Of a DNA stretch of 64,000 bases, positions 26,766 to 35,710 are shown in pieces. The translations under genes and the position numbers were made by a program. The notes beneath the pieces were generated by a model, which was not told the DNA's origin, searched no databases, and was given only the letters and a program-made list of their open reading frames with translations. This DNA is from an uncultured Hyphomicrobiales bacterium (GTDB lineage: Bacteria > Pseudomonadota > Alphaproteobacteria > Rhizobiales > Beijerinckiaceae), in NCBI GenBank assembly GCA_903900975.1, contig CAIUPE010000133.1, forward strand, positions 28,240 to 92,239, read 5' to 3'. The first letter of the stretch is position 1. Each line of letters begins with the position of its first letter.

Positions 26766-27740
26766 ATGAAAGCCCTCAAAGCCGGTGAGTTTGGTATTGT
26801 GAACGTTTCCCGCGCATCAAAATCGATCGTGCGACAGCTGGAATGGCCGACGATGGCCCTCATTGTGCTCATTTATGGCGGATGGCTTGCGATCACTTGG
26901 TATGCGACGGTACTGCCTTGGTGGCTGGTAACCCTTATCGGATCGATCCTGATCGCCTGGCATTCCTCTTTGCAGCACGAATTGATCCACGGCCACCCAA
27001 CGCCTTGGCGCGCGATCAACCGGGCCCTAGCCTTTCCGCCTTTATCGCTCTGGCTACCCTTTGAACTTTATCGCCGCTCTCACCTTGTCCATCACCGCGA
27101 CGAACGCTTGACCGATCCGCTTGACGATCCCGAATCCTATTATTGGACCCAAGAGCATTGGGAAAGGCTTGGTGCCTTTGGAAGGCTCTTGCTCCACCTT
27201 CAGACGACACTACTGGGACGCCTGATGATCGGGCCTGCATGGAATATTGGCCATTTTCTGAATGCCGAATTTCGTTTGGTATTGGGCCCTAAGCACGCCA
27301 ATATTCGGGTATGGATGATCCACATCATGGGATGCGCGGCGGTGCTGTGGTGGGTCCATACCGTATGCGGCCTTTCCCTTCTCTTTTACTTTTTTGGCAT
27401 CGTGTATCCAGGAACATCGCTCCTGCTCGTCCGTTCCTTTGCTGAACATCGCGCCGCCAATGGCATCGCCGAGCGGACTGCTATCGTTGAAAACGCGCCC
27501 GTTTTTGGTCTGCTTTTTCTCTATAACAACCTTCATGCCGCCCATCACGCCGCGCCGATGATGCCATGGTATGAAATCCCCGCTTGGTATCGCGTCAACC
27601 GTGCGCGATTGATCGAGGAAAATGGCGGTCTTGTTTATGATGGCTATCTTGATGTTGCGCGTCGCTACTTTCTGAGACGGCACGATCGGCCCGAGCACCC
27701 TACAAACCGGGCTCCGTACGCTCCGGTTGCACCGCGATGA
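26766..27740 (+). CDS. Membrane fatty acid desaturase
   Basis: A membrane di-iron desaturase of about 324 residues. The three His boxes are HELIHGH, HLVHHRD and NLHAAHH, with hydrophobic helices before the first box and between the second and third. It introduces a double bond or hydroxyl into a fatty acyl chain or related lipid at the inner membrane. The frame is open from 26679, but the ATG at 26766 (MKALKAGEFG) begins near the likely domain start; neither has a strong ribosome-binding site. It is divergent from the sulfatase gene and overlaps the next gene by ATGA, so the pair is co-translated. Confidence 0.86.
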   Translation: MKALKAGEFGIVNVSRASKSIVRQLEWPTMALIVLIYGGWLAITWYATVLPWWLVTLIGSILIAWHSSLQHELIHGHPTPWRAINRALAFPPLSLWLPFELYRRSHLVHHRDERLTDPLDDPESYYWTQEHWERLGAFGRLLLHLQTTLLGRLMIGPAWNIGHFLNAEFRLVLGPKHANIRVWMIHIMGCAAVLWWVHTVCGLSLLFYFFGIVYPGTSLLLVRSFAEHRAANGIAERTAIVENAPVFGLLFLYNNLHAAHHAAPMMPWYEIPAWYRVNRARLIEENGGLVYDGYLDVARRYFLRRHDRPEHPTNRAPYAPVAPR

Positions 27741-28549
27741 GCGACCACCTCGCCGGATTGCCGATGTATGACTTCCCCGAGCTTCGGGATGCAACCGATG
27801 CCTTCTGGGTGATTTTGGCCAAGGAATTACGGTCCCGCGGCTTTGACGACATCCCTGCGCACTTGACCCGCCAACACGATCTGCCGAGCCTTTGGTCGGA
27901 CGACCGCCTCGTTTTTGGACAAACTTGCGGCTATCCGCTCTCAATCGGCATGTGCGGTAAGGCGCAGATCGTCGCTACCCCCGTCTATAATGCGCCCCGA
28001 TGCGATGGTCCGCGCTATGGCAGCGTATTGATTGTGCCAGCCCGCTCAAATTTTTTTACACTCGCTGACCTGCAAGGCACAAAGTGCGCCGTCAATGCCA
28101 GCGACAGCAACACCGGCATGAATCTGCTCAGGGGCGCCCTTGCAGACATCGGTGCCAAAGCTCCTTTCTTTGCTCAAGTGATCGAAACCCACGCCCACCG
28201 GACTAGCCTCGCCTGGGTAGCAAAGGGCGATGCCCAATTGGCGGCGATCGACGTGGTTAGCTTCGCCCATTTCAACCATATCGCGCCAGACCTGACAAAA
28301 GCTGTGCGGGTGATCGGCGAAACCCGCAAAACGCTGGGCCTACCCTTCATAACCTCGTCGAAAACCTCGGCAGAAGGTCTAGCCATTCTGCGAGGAGCGC
28401 TGAAAGCTGTTGTTGAGCATGAACCCCGTTATCAAGCCCTTGATCGGTTGTTTATAACCGGATTTCAAATCATGCCGGACCACGCTTATGATGAGATCCT
28501 GGCATTGGAAGCCGATGCCGCCGCCCGATCTTATCCCAAACTCGCTTAG
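27737..28549 (+). CDS. PhnD-like phosphate/phosphonate-type substrate-binding protein without signal peptide
   Basis: A 270-residue protein of the periplasmic-binding fold used by phosphonate and phosphite ABC transporters. It has the early LAGLPMYDFPELRDATDAFW, VFGQTCGYPLSIG and the hinge segment LADLQGTKCAVNASDSNTGMNLLR, followed by SLAWVAKGDAQLAAIDVVSFAHF. No signal peptide is visible at the N terminus and no permease or ATPase lies nearby, so it may act as a cytosolic ligand-binding protein rather than a transporter component. Its start codon overlaps the desaturase stop (ATGA). The ligand is unknown. Confidence 0.78.
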   Translation: MSDHLAGLPMYDFPELRDATDAFWVILAKELRSRGFDDIPAHLTRQHDLPSLWSDDRLVFGQTCGYPLSIGMCGKAQIVATPVYNAPRCDGPRYGSVLIVPARSNFFTLADLQGTKCAVNASDSNTGMNLLRGALADIGAKAPFFAQVIETHAHRTSLAWVAKGDAQLAAIDVVSFAHFNHIAPDLTKAVRVIGETRKTLGLPFITSSKTSAEGLAILRGALKAVVEHEPRYQALDRLFITGFQIMPDHAYDEILALEADAAARSYPKLA

Positions 28550-28560
28550 AAGCGAGCCAT

Positions 28561-28590
28561 AAAAAACGCGGCTAGGATAGACCAGCCGCG
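28561..28590. terminator. Convergent-gene terminator hairpin
   Basis: The stem CGCGGCT / AGCCGCG (28567-28573 and 28584-28590) lies between two convergent genes. Read on the minus strand it is followed by six T residues, a good Rho-independent terminator for the hook-like gene. On the plus strand the tail CTTTATAATC is weaker. Confidence 0.75.
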
Positions 28591-28641
28591 CTTTATAATC
28601 GATTCGTGGGCCAAGGCCCGAAGGCCTTTCAAGGCTTTTGT

Positions 28642-30465
28642 TTATCGCAGATCGGTAATTTTCGTGACGGCATCCATCATGGTCTGGATAGCGCGGGCAT
28701 TGCCGTTATAAATCTGCTGGGCGGTAATCACGCTCATCAGTTCCGACGTTATATTGACGTTGGACTGCTCCAACTGGCCCGACATGATATTACCGGCACT
28801 TGGTGCGCCCGCAGGCGTAATTGTCGCTGCACCGCTCGCGCCCGTTTGCGCAAACAGATTACCGCCCGTGTCTTTAAGGCCGGCATCGCTCGGAAAGTTG
28901 GCGAGAGCAATAAAGCCCATCGTGTAGGTCGCGCCGTTAGAATAGCTCGCCATCACCTCACCCTTGGCCGAGATCGACACGCCCTGCATTAAGACTGGCG
29001 CAAGGCTGCCTTGAATGGTCACAGCGGCCGTACCTTTGGTCGGTGCCTTATTCGTATATTGCGGCTGAACCAGAGCCCCGTCACCTTCGGCGGCCGTGAA
29101 TTGCATATCCACATTGTTATTGGCGTCGATGGTAACGGTGCGCAATGGATAGGCGGTCTGCAAGGCTGTTTGAATTTTATTCGCAACGGTTGCTGCTGTA
29201 TCACCAGCGCTGACATTGACCGTGATACCCGCGACATTGACACTCGCATCAGCCGTGGCGGCCTGAATGGAAATCTGCTCCACTTTTTGGGTCGTTTGAC
29301 CGATAGAGGCTTTCGTCACAGTTCCAAAAGATTCGCCGGGTTTGTTTGAACCCGACTGGATAGCAACGCTGCTGCCAACCACCTGTCCATTTGCATAGGT
29401 AAACGTCAGTGGACCGCCGTTTGCACCTTCCGTGACATTTGGGATGTCTGCCGAAGGCACGGAGTTACCATTGGCAGCATTTGTAATCGCGGCATTGATC
29501 TGGTTGACCAAATCCGCCGGATTGGTCGAAGATGCCGTAATGGATACTGAGAGCGGCGTACTACCGATCACCGGCACCGAGATTTGATATGTATCACCGA
29601 TAGCAACGCTGATCGGCAACGTCGCGGTCTGCACTTCAGCGGATGCCGAGAAAGGGGTCGTCGTTGAAACCGATGGCGAAATAGCGACCGGCGTGTCAAC
29701 CGAAAGCGCCGCTACGCCGCCCTCCGAGGCTGCAAAGACAACCTGAACCTGGGAGTTGTCGCCGGTACCGGTAACGGTAACGGTACGATGAGCGAAGGCC
29801 GGATCGGCAGAAAGTGTGCTTTGTACTTTTGCCGCGATTTGTGCGGTCGTATCGCCCTGCTTAATCGCAACGGATACACCACCAACATTCAGATTGCCGC
29901 TGGCCGCTGCGGGACCACTGAACGAAAGAACTTGCGTTTCTTGTCCCGCAATCGTTCCATCCGGAAGCGTCGCACCATTGTTAAACTGCGGGGTAACCTG
30001 CAATGCAACGGGAGCCGCGGTTGTATTGGGTGCCATAATGGCGTTGCCGTTGGCATCAACATTACCGGTGTTCAAAGCCCCGTAGCCGATCAGCTGATTG
30101 CCAGCCGGATCAACAATGAAGCCATTGGCATTCAGCCCAAAACTACCTGCACGCGTGAACGAGAAATTATTGCCCGTTGCCGAAGGATCTCGAACAAGAA
30201 AATAGCCGCGGCCGTTGATGGCCATATCGGTAACCCGACCCGTTGTCTCCAGCGAACCTGCCGTGGTATCGCGCGATACGGCGCTGGTGACCACGCCACT
30301 ACCGACCGCCGTCGCAGGATTAGAGGCTGGATCATTGGAGAAGACGTCAGCGAAATTGGCCGTTGAGCGCTGAAAGCCCAGCGTGCTCGCGTTGGCCAAG
30401 TTGTTGGACGCAACGTCCATCGTCTTTTGTGCGGCATCAAGGCCTGCGATAGAAACTGAGAGCAT
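28642..30465 (-). CDS. FlgE-like flagellar hook/basal-body protein, paralogue 1 (607 aa)
   Basis: Hook-type axial protein. The N-terminal rod/hook motif is MLSVSIAGLDAAQKTMDVASNNLANASTLGF, followed by the FlgE-N core (AINGRGYFLV) and the C-terminal heptad helix (NVNITSELMSVITAQQIYNGNARAIQTMMD). The middle carries two copies of a ~60-residue insert (about 198-255 and 415-470) with the shared theme GGVSVAIKQGDTTAQIAAKVQ / AGITVNVSAGDTAATVANKIQ, ending in AASEGG / AAEGDG. It resembles the product of 57852-58697 (both share KSTANFADV or RSTANFADV) more than the flgE downstream of flgD. A near-perfect sigma-54 promoter lies 39 bases upstream. It is probably exported as a hook or filament-junction component; its precise role is unknown. 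Confidence 0.85.
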   Translation of the reverse strand: MLSVSIAGLDAAQKTMDVASNNLANASTLGFQRSTANFADVFSNDPASNPATAVGSGVVTSAVSRDTTAGSLETTGRVTDMAINGRGYFLVRDPSATGNNFSFTRAGSFGLNANGFIVDPAGNQLIGYGALNTGNVDANGNAIMAPNTTAAPVALQVTPQFNNGATLPDGTIAGQETQVLSFSGPAAASGNLNVGGVSVAIKQGDTTAQIAAKVQSTLSADPAFAHRTVTVTGTGDNSQVQVVFAASEGGVAALSVDTPVAISPSVSTTTPFSASAEVQTATLPISVAIGDTYQISVPVIGSTPLSVSITASSTNPADLVNQINAAITNAANGNSVPSADIPNVTEGANGGPLTFTYANGQVVGSSVAIQSGSNKPGESFGTVTKASIGQTTQKVEQISIQAATADASVNVAGITVNVSAGDTAATVANKIQTALQTAYPLRTVTIDANNNVDMQFTAAEGDGALVQPQYTNKAPTKGTAAVTIQGSLAPVLMQGVSISAKGEVMASYSNGATYTMGFIALANFPSDAGLKDTGGNLFAQTGASGAATITPAGAPSAGNIMSGQLEQSNVNITSELMSVITAQQIYNGNARAIQTMMDAVTKITDLR

Positions 30466-30503
30466 ATCAAATCCTCCGATTGCAAAACTGTCTGACCCAG
30501 TTC

Positions 30504-30520
30504 AGCAAATCCCGTGCCAA
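30504..30520 (-). promoter_or_regulatory. Sigma-54 promoter of the hook-like gene
   Basis: Read on the minus strand: TTGGCACGGGATTTGCT, which has the GG-N10-GC spacing and full TGGCAC / TTGCT boxes of a -24/-12 promoter. It lies about 39 bases before the start codon at 30465. Confidence 0.9.
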
Positions 30521-30627
30521 TTAATCGGCTCTGTCTGATTGTTCTCGTCAAAAATCGTCGATGGGGTGGCTAAAACTTTTTCAACCGCACCCGTCTTCAT
30601 AGTTGTGATGATGAAAGGGACGACACA

Positions 30628-31017
30628 ATGCTGCACCAGAACGCGCTGAGAGCTTATGAGCAAGTTGGACAAGACTTTCTGGTCGAGGGAGCAAGCCGTC
30701 ATCGGCTCGTTGAAATCCTATTCACCGAATTGTTGGCCTCACTGGACCGCGCCCTGCTCGGTATCAAGGTCGAAGATCGCGCGGCACAGTCTGCCGGTGT
30801 TACCAAAGCTCAGGTTATCGTCTACTCGCTGAATGCCAGCCTCGACTTCGAGCGCGGCGGTTCCGTTGCCCATTCCCTCGCCGAACTTTACGAGTGGGCC
30901 CGCCAGCAACTGATCGCCACCAATCGCGACAAGCCGACCGAGCGTCTTACGGCCGTTCGGGCTGCCATGTCGGAAATTTCCGAAGCCTGGTCATCGATCG
31001 CCGGAAAGGTTGACTAA
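30628..31017 (+). CDS. fliS: Flagellar export chaperone FliS
   Basis: A 129-residue all-helical protein of the FliS family, the cytosolic chaperone that keeps flagellin monomeric before export. It has ALRAYEQV near the N terminus and the ASRHRLVEILFTELLASLDRA helix (the family's PxxLixmLydgal region). LDFERGGSVAHSLAELYEWARQQL is the core expected in FliS. AAAGGGA lies 8 bases before the ATG. It is divergent from the hook-like gene and convergent with the sigma-54 activator. FliD and flagellin, its usual neighbours and clients, are not in this window. Confidence 0.88.
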   Translation: MLHQNALRAYEQVGQDFLVEGASRHRLVEILFTELLASLDRALLGIKVEDRAAQSAGVTKAQVIVYSLNASLDFERGGSVAHSLAELYEWARQQLIATNRDKPTERLTAVRAAMSEISEAWSSIAGKVD

Positions 31018-31018
31018 C

Positions 31019-32128
31019 TTATTCCGGACGACCGATTGAGAATTTGCGCATTTTCTCGATCAGCGTTGTCCGCTGGATACCCAGAAGCCGGGCGGCGGCC
31101 GAAACCGACCCGTCAGTATCGGCCAGCGATACACGAATAAAATCGGCTTCCAATCCTGAAATGTGATCTTTGAGACTAAATCCGTCCGGCGATGCCAAAA
31201 AGTGCCGGATCACATCATCCCGGTTGGCGCCCATCGGCGCAGGAACCATGCCGCCCGCCTCCGCTTCAATCGCATCGACGACGGCCTCATCGGATGCAAA
31301 TTCCGCCAAGGCATCCCACAGCGCATCCTGTTCTTCCGCAATTTCACGGGGCTGCCCGGGGAACAGCAATTCGGACATCAGATCGCCGTCAATGCGCCGA
31401 TCGGCATAAAGCGCACCTGCTCGTTCCAAAATATTACGCAATTCGCGAACATTGCCCGGCCAGTCGTGGGATTTGAGCACGTTGACTGCGCTATCGGTCA
31501 GCTCTGGTGCTTTTGGGAAGCCCTGTGCCTCGAACCGCTTAATAATGGAGCCTATCAGCGTTGGAATATCTTCGAGCCTATCCCGCAGTGGCGGCAGCAT
31601 GATCGGAAAGACATTGATGCGGTAGAAAAGGTCTTCGCGGAATTTCTGTTCATCGATCATGACTTTGAGGTCACGATGGGTCGCGCAAACAAACCGGACA
31701 TCGACGGCAATTGGCTTGGAGCCGCCGACGCGGGTAAAGGTTCGCTCTTCGATCATCCGCAAGAGCTTGACTTGCATATCCAACGGCATGTCGCCGATTT
31801 CATCGAGAAACAGCGTTCCACCGGCTGATATCTCCATCAATCCGGCCCGCTCGCGCATGGCGCCCGTAAACGCACCCTTTTCGTATCCGAACAGTTCACT
31901 TTCCAGCAATTCCCGCGGAATGGCTCCGCAATTGACCGGAACAAAAGGCCCCGACGCCCGGCTCGACCGATGATGGATCGAACGAGCCACAATTTCCTTA
32001 CCGCTACCGGATGGCCCCTGAATGAACACCGTCGAGCCGAGAGGCGCTATTTTCTCCACCATATCCGCCACCGAACGCATGGCGGGACTTGGTAATTGGA
32101 GAAACTGAGAAAAATCCTGTTGAGACAC
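31019..32128 (-). CDS. Sigma-54-dependent transcriptional activator, FleQ-like, with DNA-binding domain but no N-terminal sensor
   Basis: A 369-residue bacterial enhancer-binding protein. The AAA+ domain starts almost at once: Walker A GPSGSGKE at residues 38-45, the sigma-54-contact loop GAFTGA at 85-90, Walker B TLFLDEIGDM near 105 and the WPGNVREL sensor region. After a variable linker the C terminus is a Fis-type helix-turn-helix (GSVSAAARLLGIQRTTLIEKMRKF). There is no receiver or FleQ-type N-terminal domain. It probably drives the sigma-54 flagellar promoters found across this cluster. It is convergent with fliS and divergent from the second activator. Confidence 0.9.
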   Translation of the reverse strand: MSQQDFSQFLQLPSPAMRSVADMVEKIAPLGSTVFIQGPSGSGKEIVARSIHHRSSRASGPFVPVNCGAIPRELLESELFGYEKGAFTGAMRERAGLMEISAGGTLFLDEIGDMPLDMQVKLLRMIEERTFTRVGGSKPIAVDVRFVCATHRDLKVMIDEQKFREDLFYRINVFPIMLPPLRDRLEDIPTLIGSIIKRFEAQGFPKAPELTDSAVNVLKSHDWPGNVRELRNILERAGALYADRRIDGDLMSELLFPGQPREIAEEQDALWDALAEFASDEAVVDAIEAEAGGMVPAPMGANRDDVIRHFLASPDGFSLKDHISGLEADFIRVSLADTDGSVSAAARLLGIQRTTLIEKMRKFSIGRPE

Positions 32129-32429
32129 GCATTACCCTCGAACAACGCAAGACTGTCGACTCTTTGACGGATACTCACACTTGTCAGTGTTTTTTACACG
32201 CGATCATTTCGAAAAGGTTGCCAAGGAGGATTACCGACACCTCTTTTTATGCGTTTAAGATGGATTTTTCGAAAAAATTAAAAAAAATTTACAGAAAATT
32301 TATTAAATTTAACAAGAGGTTAAGATCAGGTAACGCTTTTGATGGGGTCAATTAGGGGCCAAATCAGAAAAAGTTGGCAAGATCGTTGCTTTCATAGTCT
32401 CCGAGCGGCACAGCCCGAAGGAGCTACCT
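32129..32429. other. Divergent promoter region between the two sigma-54 activators
   Basis: 301 bases without a gene. It includes an unusually AT-rich tract at about 32255-32320 (runs of A and T, e.g. AAAAAATTAAAAAAAATTTA), which may be bent DNA. The plus-strand sigma-54 promoter at 32374-32390 lies near the right end. No comparable -24/-12 site is seen for the leftward activator gene, so that gene is probably expressed from another sigma factor. Confidence 0.6.
32374..32390 (+). promoter_or_regulatory. Sigma-54 promoter of the FleT/FlbD-like activator gene
   Basis: TTGGCAAGATCGTTGCT has GG-N10-GC spacing and differs from the strongest consensus only in the last base of TGGCAC. It lies about 40 bases before the ATG at 32430, a suitable distance for initiation 12 bases downstream of the GC. 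Confidence 0.85.
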
Positions 32430-33602
32430 ATGAAAACGGTTTTATGCATCAATGACAATCTCGCCGATAGCGAAGCATGGGCTACCCATCTTCACATGCA
32501 TGACTATGAGACGGTATCCACCGATCTCAAGTCGCTTGCGTCGATGAAAGCCGATGGATGGACAAGAACGGGTCTGCTCCTCTCGCACGATGCCGCCAAG
32601 ACGCTGGCCGCCGATACCGTGGGTCTTGCCGGATGGTGCCGCAAACTGAAAGCCGACCGGATTGTTGTTATCGACAAACCCGGCGAGTCCTTCTCGGTCA
32701 AGGGCGAGTTCAACGGGTCCCTGCTGCGGATTACTCCTTCAAAATCCAACTGGCGCTATTCAGCCGAAGTTGCCGCCCGCTTTCTTGATGGCGACCAGAA
32801 CGTGGCCGCGGGCGATCCCCAGACCTTTAACCTTCTCCGCCTTGCCGCCCGCGTCGCGTTGAGCGACGTAACGGTCATGCTTGTTGGTCCAACCGGCACC
32901 GGCAAGGAAGTGATCTCTAAATATCTTCACAACTCATCCAAGCGGAGCCGCGAGGCTTTCATTGCGGTCAACTGTGCGGCCGTCCCCGACACCATGCTCG
33001 AAGCCCTGCTGTTCGGCTATGAAAAGGGTGCGTTTACCGGCGCCCATACGCCGAATAAAGGAATTTTTCGGGCAGCTGATGGCGGCACCTTGTTGCTCGA
33101 CGAAGTTTCCGAAATGGCACCGCACCTACAGGCCAAATTCCTTCGCGTGTTGCAGGAAAAGGAAGTCACCCCATTGGGCGGCTCAAAGCCTGTTCCGGTC
33201 GATGTCCGCGTGATTGCAACCTCGAACCGCTACATGATGGACGAAGTCAAAACCGGCCGCTTCCGCGAAGACCTTTATTACCGGCTTAACGTGTTCCCAC
33301 TCGCTACACAGGCCCTGTCCGACCGTCCGGGCGACATTCTGCCGATCGCTATTCTGCTCTTGTCCAAGCACACCGGTGGTTACCAGAACATCCCAGAACT
33401 GTCGGTAGCAGCGATCGAAAAGCTCGAAGCCTATGCATGGCCGGGCAATGTCCGCGAACTTGAAAACGTGCTTCAACGTGCCTTGGTTCTCGCTGGCGGT
33501 CAGATGGTCGAACCCGAGCATTTAATGATCGAGATGCATGAAAACGGTGCCCGTCTTTCCGATTTCGAGCCGCGCGCTCGTTTGCATGCGGTCGCAGGCT
33601 AA
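32430..33602 (+). CDS. Sigma-54-dependent activator lacking a DNA-binding domain (FlbD/FleT-like)
   Basis: A 390-residue enhancer-binding protein. Residues 1-120 are a receiver-like but degenerate N-terminal domain (MKTVLCINDNLADSEAWATHL) without an obvious phospho-acceptor pocket. The AAA+ domain has Walker A GPTGTGKE (153-160), GAFTGA (200-205), LLLDEVSEM and WPGNVREL. The protein stops about 25 residues after EPEHLMIE, where a Fis helix-turn-helix would normally follow; none is present. Caulobacter FlbD is longer and has that domain. Rhodobacter FleT, which works together with FleQ, also lacks it. It has its own sigma-54 promoter and precedes fliE by a short gap. Confidence 0.88.
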   Translation: MKTVLCINDNLADSEAWATHLHMHDYETVSTDLKSLASMKADGWTRTGLLLSHDAAKTLAADTVGLAGWCRKLKADRIVVIDKPGESFSVKGEFNGSLLRITPSKSNWRYSAEVAARFLDGDQNVAAGDPQTFNLLRLAARVALSDVTVMLVGPTGTGKEVISKYLHNSSKRSREAFIAVNCAAVPDTMLEALLFGYEKGAFTGAHTPNKGIFRAADGGTLLLDEVSEMAPHLQAKFLRVLQEKEVTPLGGSKPVPVDVRVIATSNRYMMDEVKTGRFREDLYYRLNVFPLATQALSDRPGDILPIAILLLSKHTGGYQNIPELSVAAIEKLEAYAWPGNVRELENVLQRALVLAGGQMVEPEHLMIEMHENGARLSDFEPRARLHAVAG

Positions 33603-33641
33603 TCCTCCATCCTTGCAATGATAAAAGAAGAGACCTCACCC

Positions 33642-33947
33642 ATGATCCCTTCAAGTTCCATTGGCCTTTCTACGGATATTTTATCGCGGGCGACACCGAA
33701 GCTCCGCCCCTTTGAAGGTGGCTCGGCCACCGACTTTGGTAGCCAGTTGCGCAAGGCCGTCGATGAAGTCGCCAAATCGCAAAATGATGCCGACAGCGCG
33801 ATGAAATCCTTCGAGTCCGGCGACGAAGTCGACGTCACTAAAGTGATGCTGGCCCGCGAAAAGGCCTCCATCGCTTTTGAAGCGACGCTACAAGTCCGAA
33901 ACAAATTGCTCAGCGCTTACAAAGACATCACCTCGATGCCGGTCTAA
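33642..33947 (+). CDS. fliE: Flagellar hook-basal body protein FliE
   Basis: About 101 residues. FliE joins the MS-ring to the proximal rod and is an early export substrate. The family C-terminal helices are clear: FGSQLRKAVDEVAKSQNDAD, then DVTKVMLAREKASIAFEATLQVRNKLLSAYKDI. An ATG at 33618 adds eight residues but has no ribosome-binding site, while AAGAAGAG precedes the ATG at 33642. The gene sits at the head of the fliEFGHIJ run. Confidence 0.9.
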   Translation: MIPSSSIGLSTDILSRATPKLRPFEGGSATDFGSQLRKAVDEVAKSQNDADSAMKSFESGDEVDVTKVMLAREKASIAFEATLQVRNKLLSAYKDITSMPV

Positions 33948-33984
33948 CGACGGCTTTGACTGACGGTAACACGGGATAGATACA

Positions 33985-35679
33985 ATGACGGATGCAAATG
34001 TTGTAACAGTCGCCTCGACCGTACCCATGCAGGTACGTCTGACACAGGGATTGTCGACGCTGCGCAATTTCATGCGGCAGCCTGCCGTGATGCGGTCGGC
34101 ACCGATGATTCTGGTTGCAGCGGTTGTTGCTGTCGGCCTCATGATCATTCTCGTCATGAAAGACCCAGCCTATGTGGTCCTTTTTCCTCAATTGGAAGAA
34201 GGTGACAAGGCAACCATTTTGCAAACCCTCTCTGATAAGGGCGTAAAAGCGCGCCTTGATACCTCAACCGGTCAGATGACCGTGCCGCGGGCTGATTTCT
34301 ATAAAGCCAAAATGTTGCTTGCATCGGCTGGTCTGCCTAAGGCTTCGGCTTCGGGCTACGACCTTTTGGGCCAAATGCCACTCGGCACCAGCCGTTCGGT
34401 TGAATCGGCAAAATTGCGGCAGGCGCAAGAAACCGAGCTCGCCCGTTCGATCATGGAAATTCAGGATATAGAATCCGCTCGCGTTCATTTGGCCGTGCCG
34501 GAGCGTTCGGCCTTTATCCGCGAGCAAGTTCCGCCATCCGCGTCAGTTGTGCTGAAATTGGCCACCGGCCGCGCTTTGGGTCCCGGACAGGTCCAGTCGA
34601 TTGTTCATCTGATCAGCGCCAGCGTCTCCTACATGCCAGTCGAGAACGTCACCGTTGTCGACCAATATGGCAATCTGCTCTCAACACCGAAGCAGGACAA
34701 CGATATCGGACTAACGTCGCAACAGCTCGATCATAAATCACGCGTCGAAAAAATGTTGCGCGAGCGCATCATGAACCTCCTTGTTCCGATCGTTGGCGCG
34801 GGCAATGTAAACAGTGAAATCAATGTCGATATGGATTTCACCCGCAGCGAACAGACGCAGGAACTCTTTGACCCGCAGCAGCAGGCCATTCGCAGCCAGC
34901 AGGATTCGCTCCAGGAAAGCGCCGAAGGCCGCGCCCGTGGCGTTCCCGGCACGACGGCGAACCAGCCTCCTCCGACGCCAACGATTTCAACCCAACAAGG
35001 CGCAGATGCTTCCAGCACGGACCAGAATAAAAACCGGTCCAGCACCTCTGTGAAAAATTTCGAAGTCAGCCGCGATGTAAAATCGACACGGGCAGCGTTA
35101 GGAGACATCAAGCATCTTTCCGTGGCCGTCGTGCTGCGGTCGATGATGACCACAGACGCCGATGGCAAGCCGATTGAAAAGGTGATGTCGGACGACGACC
35201 GGACCCATTTGACTGATCTGATCCAGCAGGCCGTCGGCTTCGCTGCCGAACGCGGCGATAAGGTAACGCTCATCCAGAGTTCGTTTGCCCAGGAACAACC
35301 CGCCGTCGAGCGCTCCTGGTATGATGCTCCTTGGGTAGAAGACGCGATCAAGGAATTGGCCGTCCTTATTATCCTCGCCATCATTGTCCTTGGCGCCCTG
35401 AAACCCTTCTTGACCCGCTTGATGACGATGTCGGATGTCTCGGTAGCCGGCAGCGAGCTGACCCTTGGCGACGGCGATACGGTTGAAGTCCGCGAAGGTG
35501 AGACGCTGGATGACATCAAGGCCCGCCTGAAGCCGAAGAAGAGCGGCATCAATGTGGACCTTCTTGACACTGCCAATACCTATGACGACAAGATTGCTCT
35601 CATCCGGATGCTGGTTGGCGATGACTCGGGCCGCGTGACGGCTGTGCTCAAATCGTTAATCCAAAAAGATGTAAGCTGA
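33985..35679 (+). CDS. fliF: Flagellar MS-ring protein FliF
   Basis: A 564-residue inner-membrane ring protein. The first transmembrane segment (APMILVAAVVAVGLMIILVM) is near residue 40. Ring-building motifs follow (YVVLFPQLEEGDKATILQTL, ESARVHLAVPERSAF), then a variable Pro/Thr/Gln-rich stretch near 310-350 and a second transmembrane segment (ELAVLIILAIIVLGAL). The cytoplasmic tail that binds FliG is at the end. Length and order are typical. It forms the base on which the C-ring and export gate assemble. Confidence 0.95.
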   Translation: MTDANVVTVASTVPMQVRLTQGLSTLRNFMRQPAVMRSAPMILVAAVVAVGLMIILVMKDPAYVVLFPQLEEGDKATILQTLSDKGVKARLDTSTGQMTVPRADFYKAKMLLASAGLPKASASGYDLLGQMPLGTSRSVESAKLRQAQETELARSIMEIQDIESARVHLAVPERSAFIREQVPPSASVVLKLATGRALGPGQVQSIVHLISASVSYMPVENVTVVDQYGNLLSTPKQDNDIGLTSQQLDHKSRVEKMLRERIMNLLVPIVGAGNVNSEINVDMDFTRSEQTQELFDPQQQAIRSQQDSLQESAEGRARGVPGTTANQPPPTPTISTQQGADASSTDQNKNRSSTSVKNFEVSRDVKSTRAALGDIKHLSVAVVLRSMMTTDADGKPIEKVMSDDDRTHLTDLIQQAVGFAAERGDKVTLIQSSFAQEQPAVERSWYDAPWVEDAIKELAVLIILAIIVLGALKPFLTRLMTMSDVSVAGSELTLGDGDTVEVREGETLDDIKARLKPKKSGINVDLLDTANTYDDKIALIRMLVGDDSGRVTAVLKSLIQKDVS

Positions 35680-35710
35680 GTCGAGTTGAGTTGAGTGAGA
35701 GTAACGACCG

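Noticed and set aside
28642..30465. Plus-strand frames (up to 192 residues) over the 607-residue hook-like gene
   Set aside because: Cys/Arg-rich shadows of a strongly coding minus strand with hook motifs at both ends.
32129..32429. A sigma-54 promoter for the leftward FleQ-like activator
   Set aside because: A TTGGCAACC on the minus strand near 32215-32225 has no GC at the required N10 spacing.
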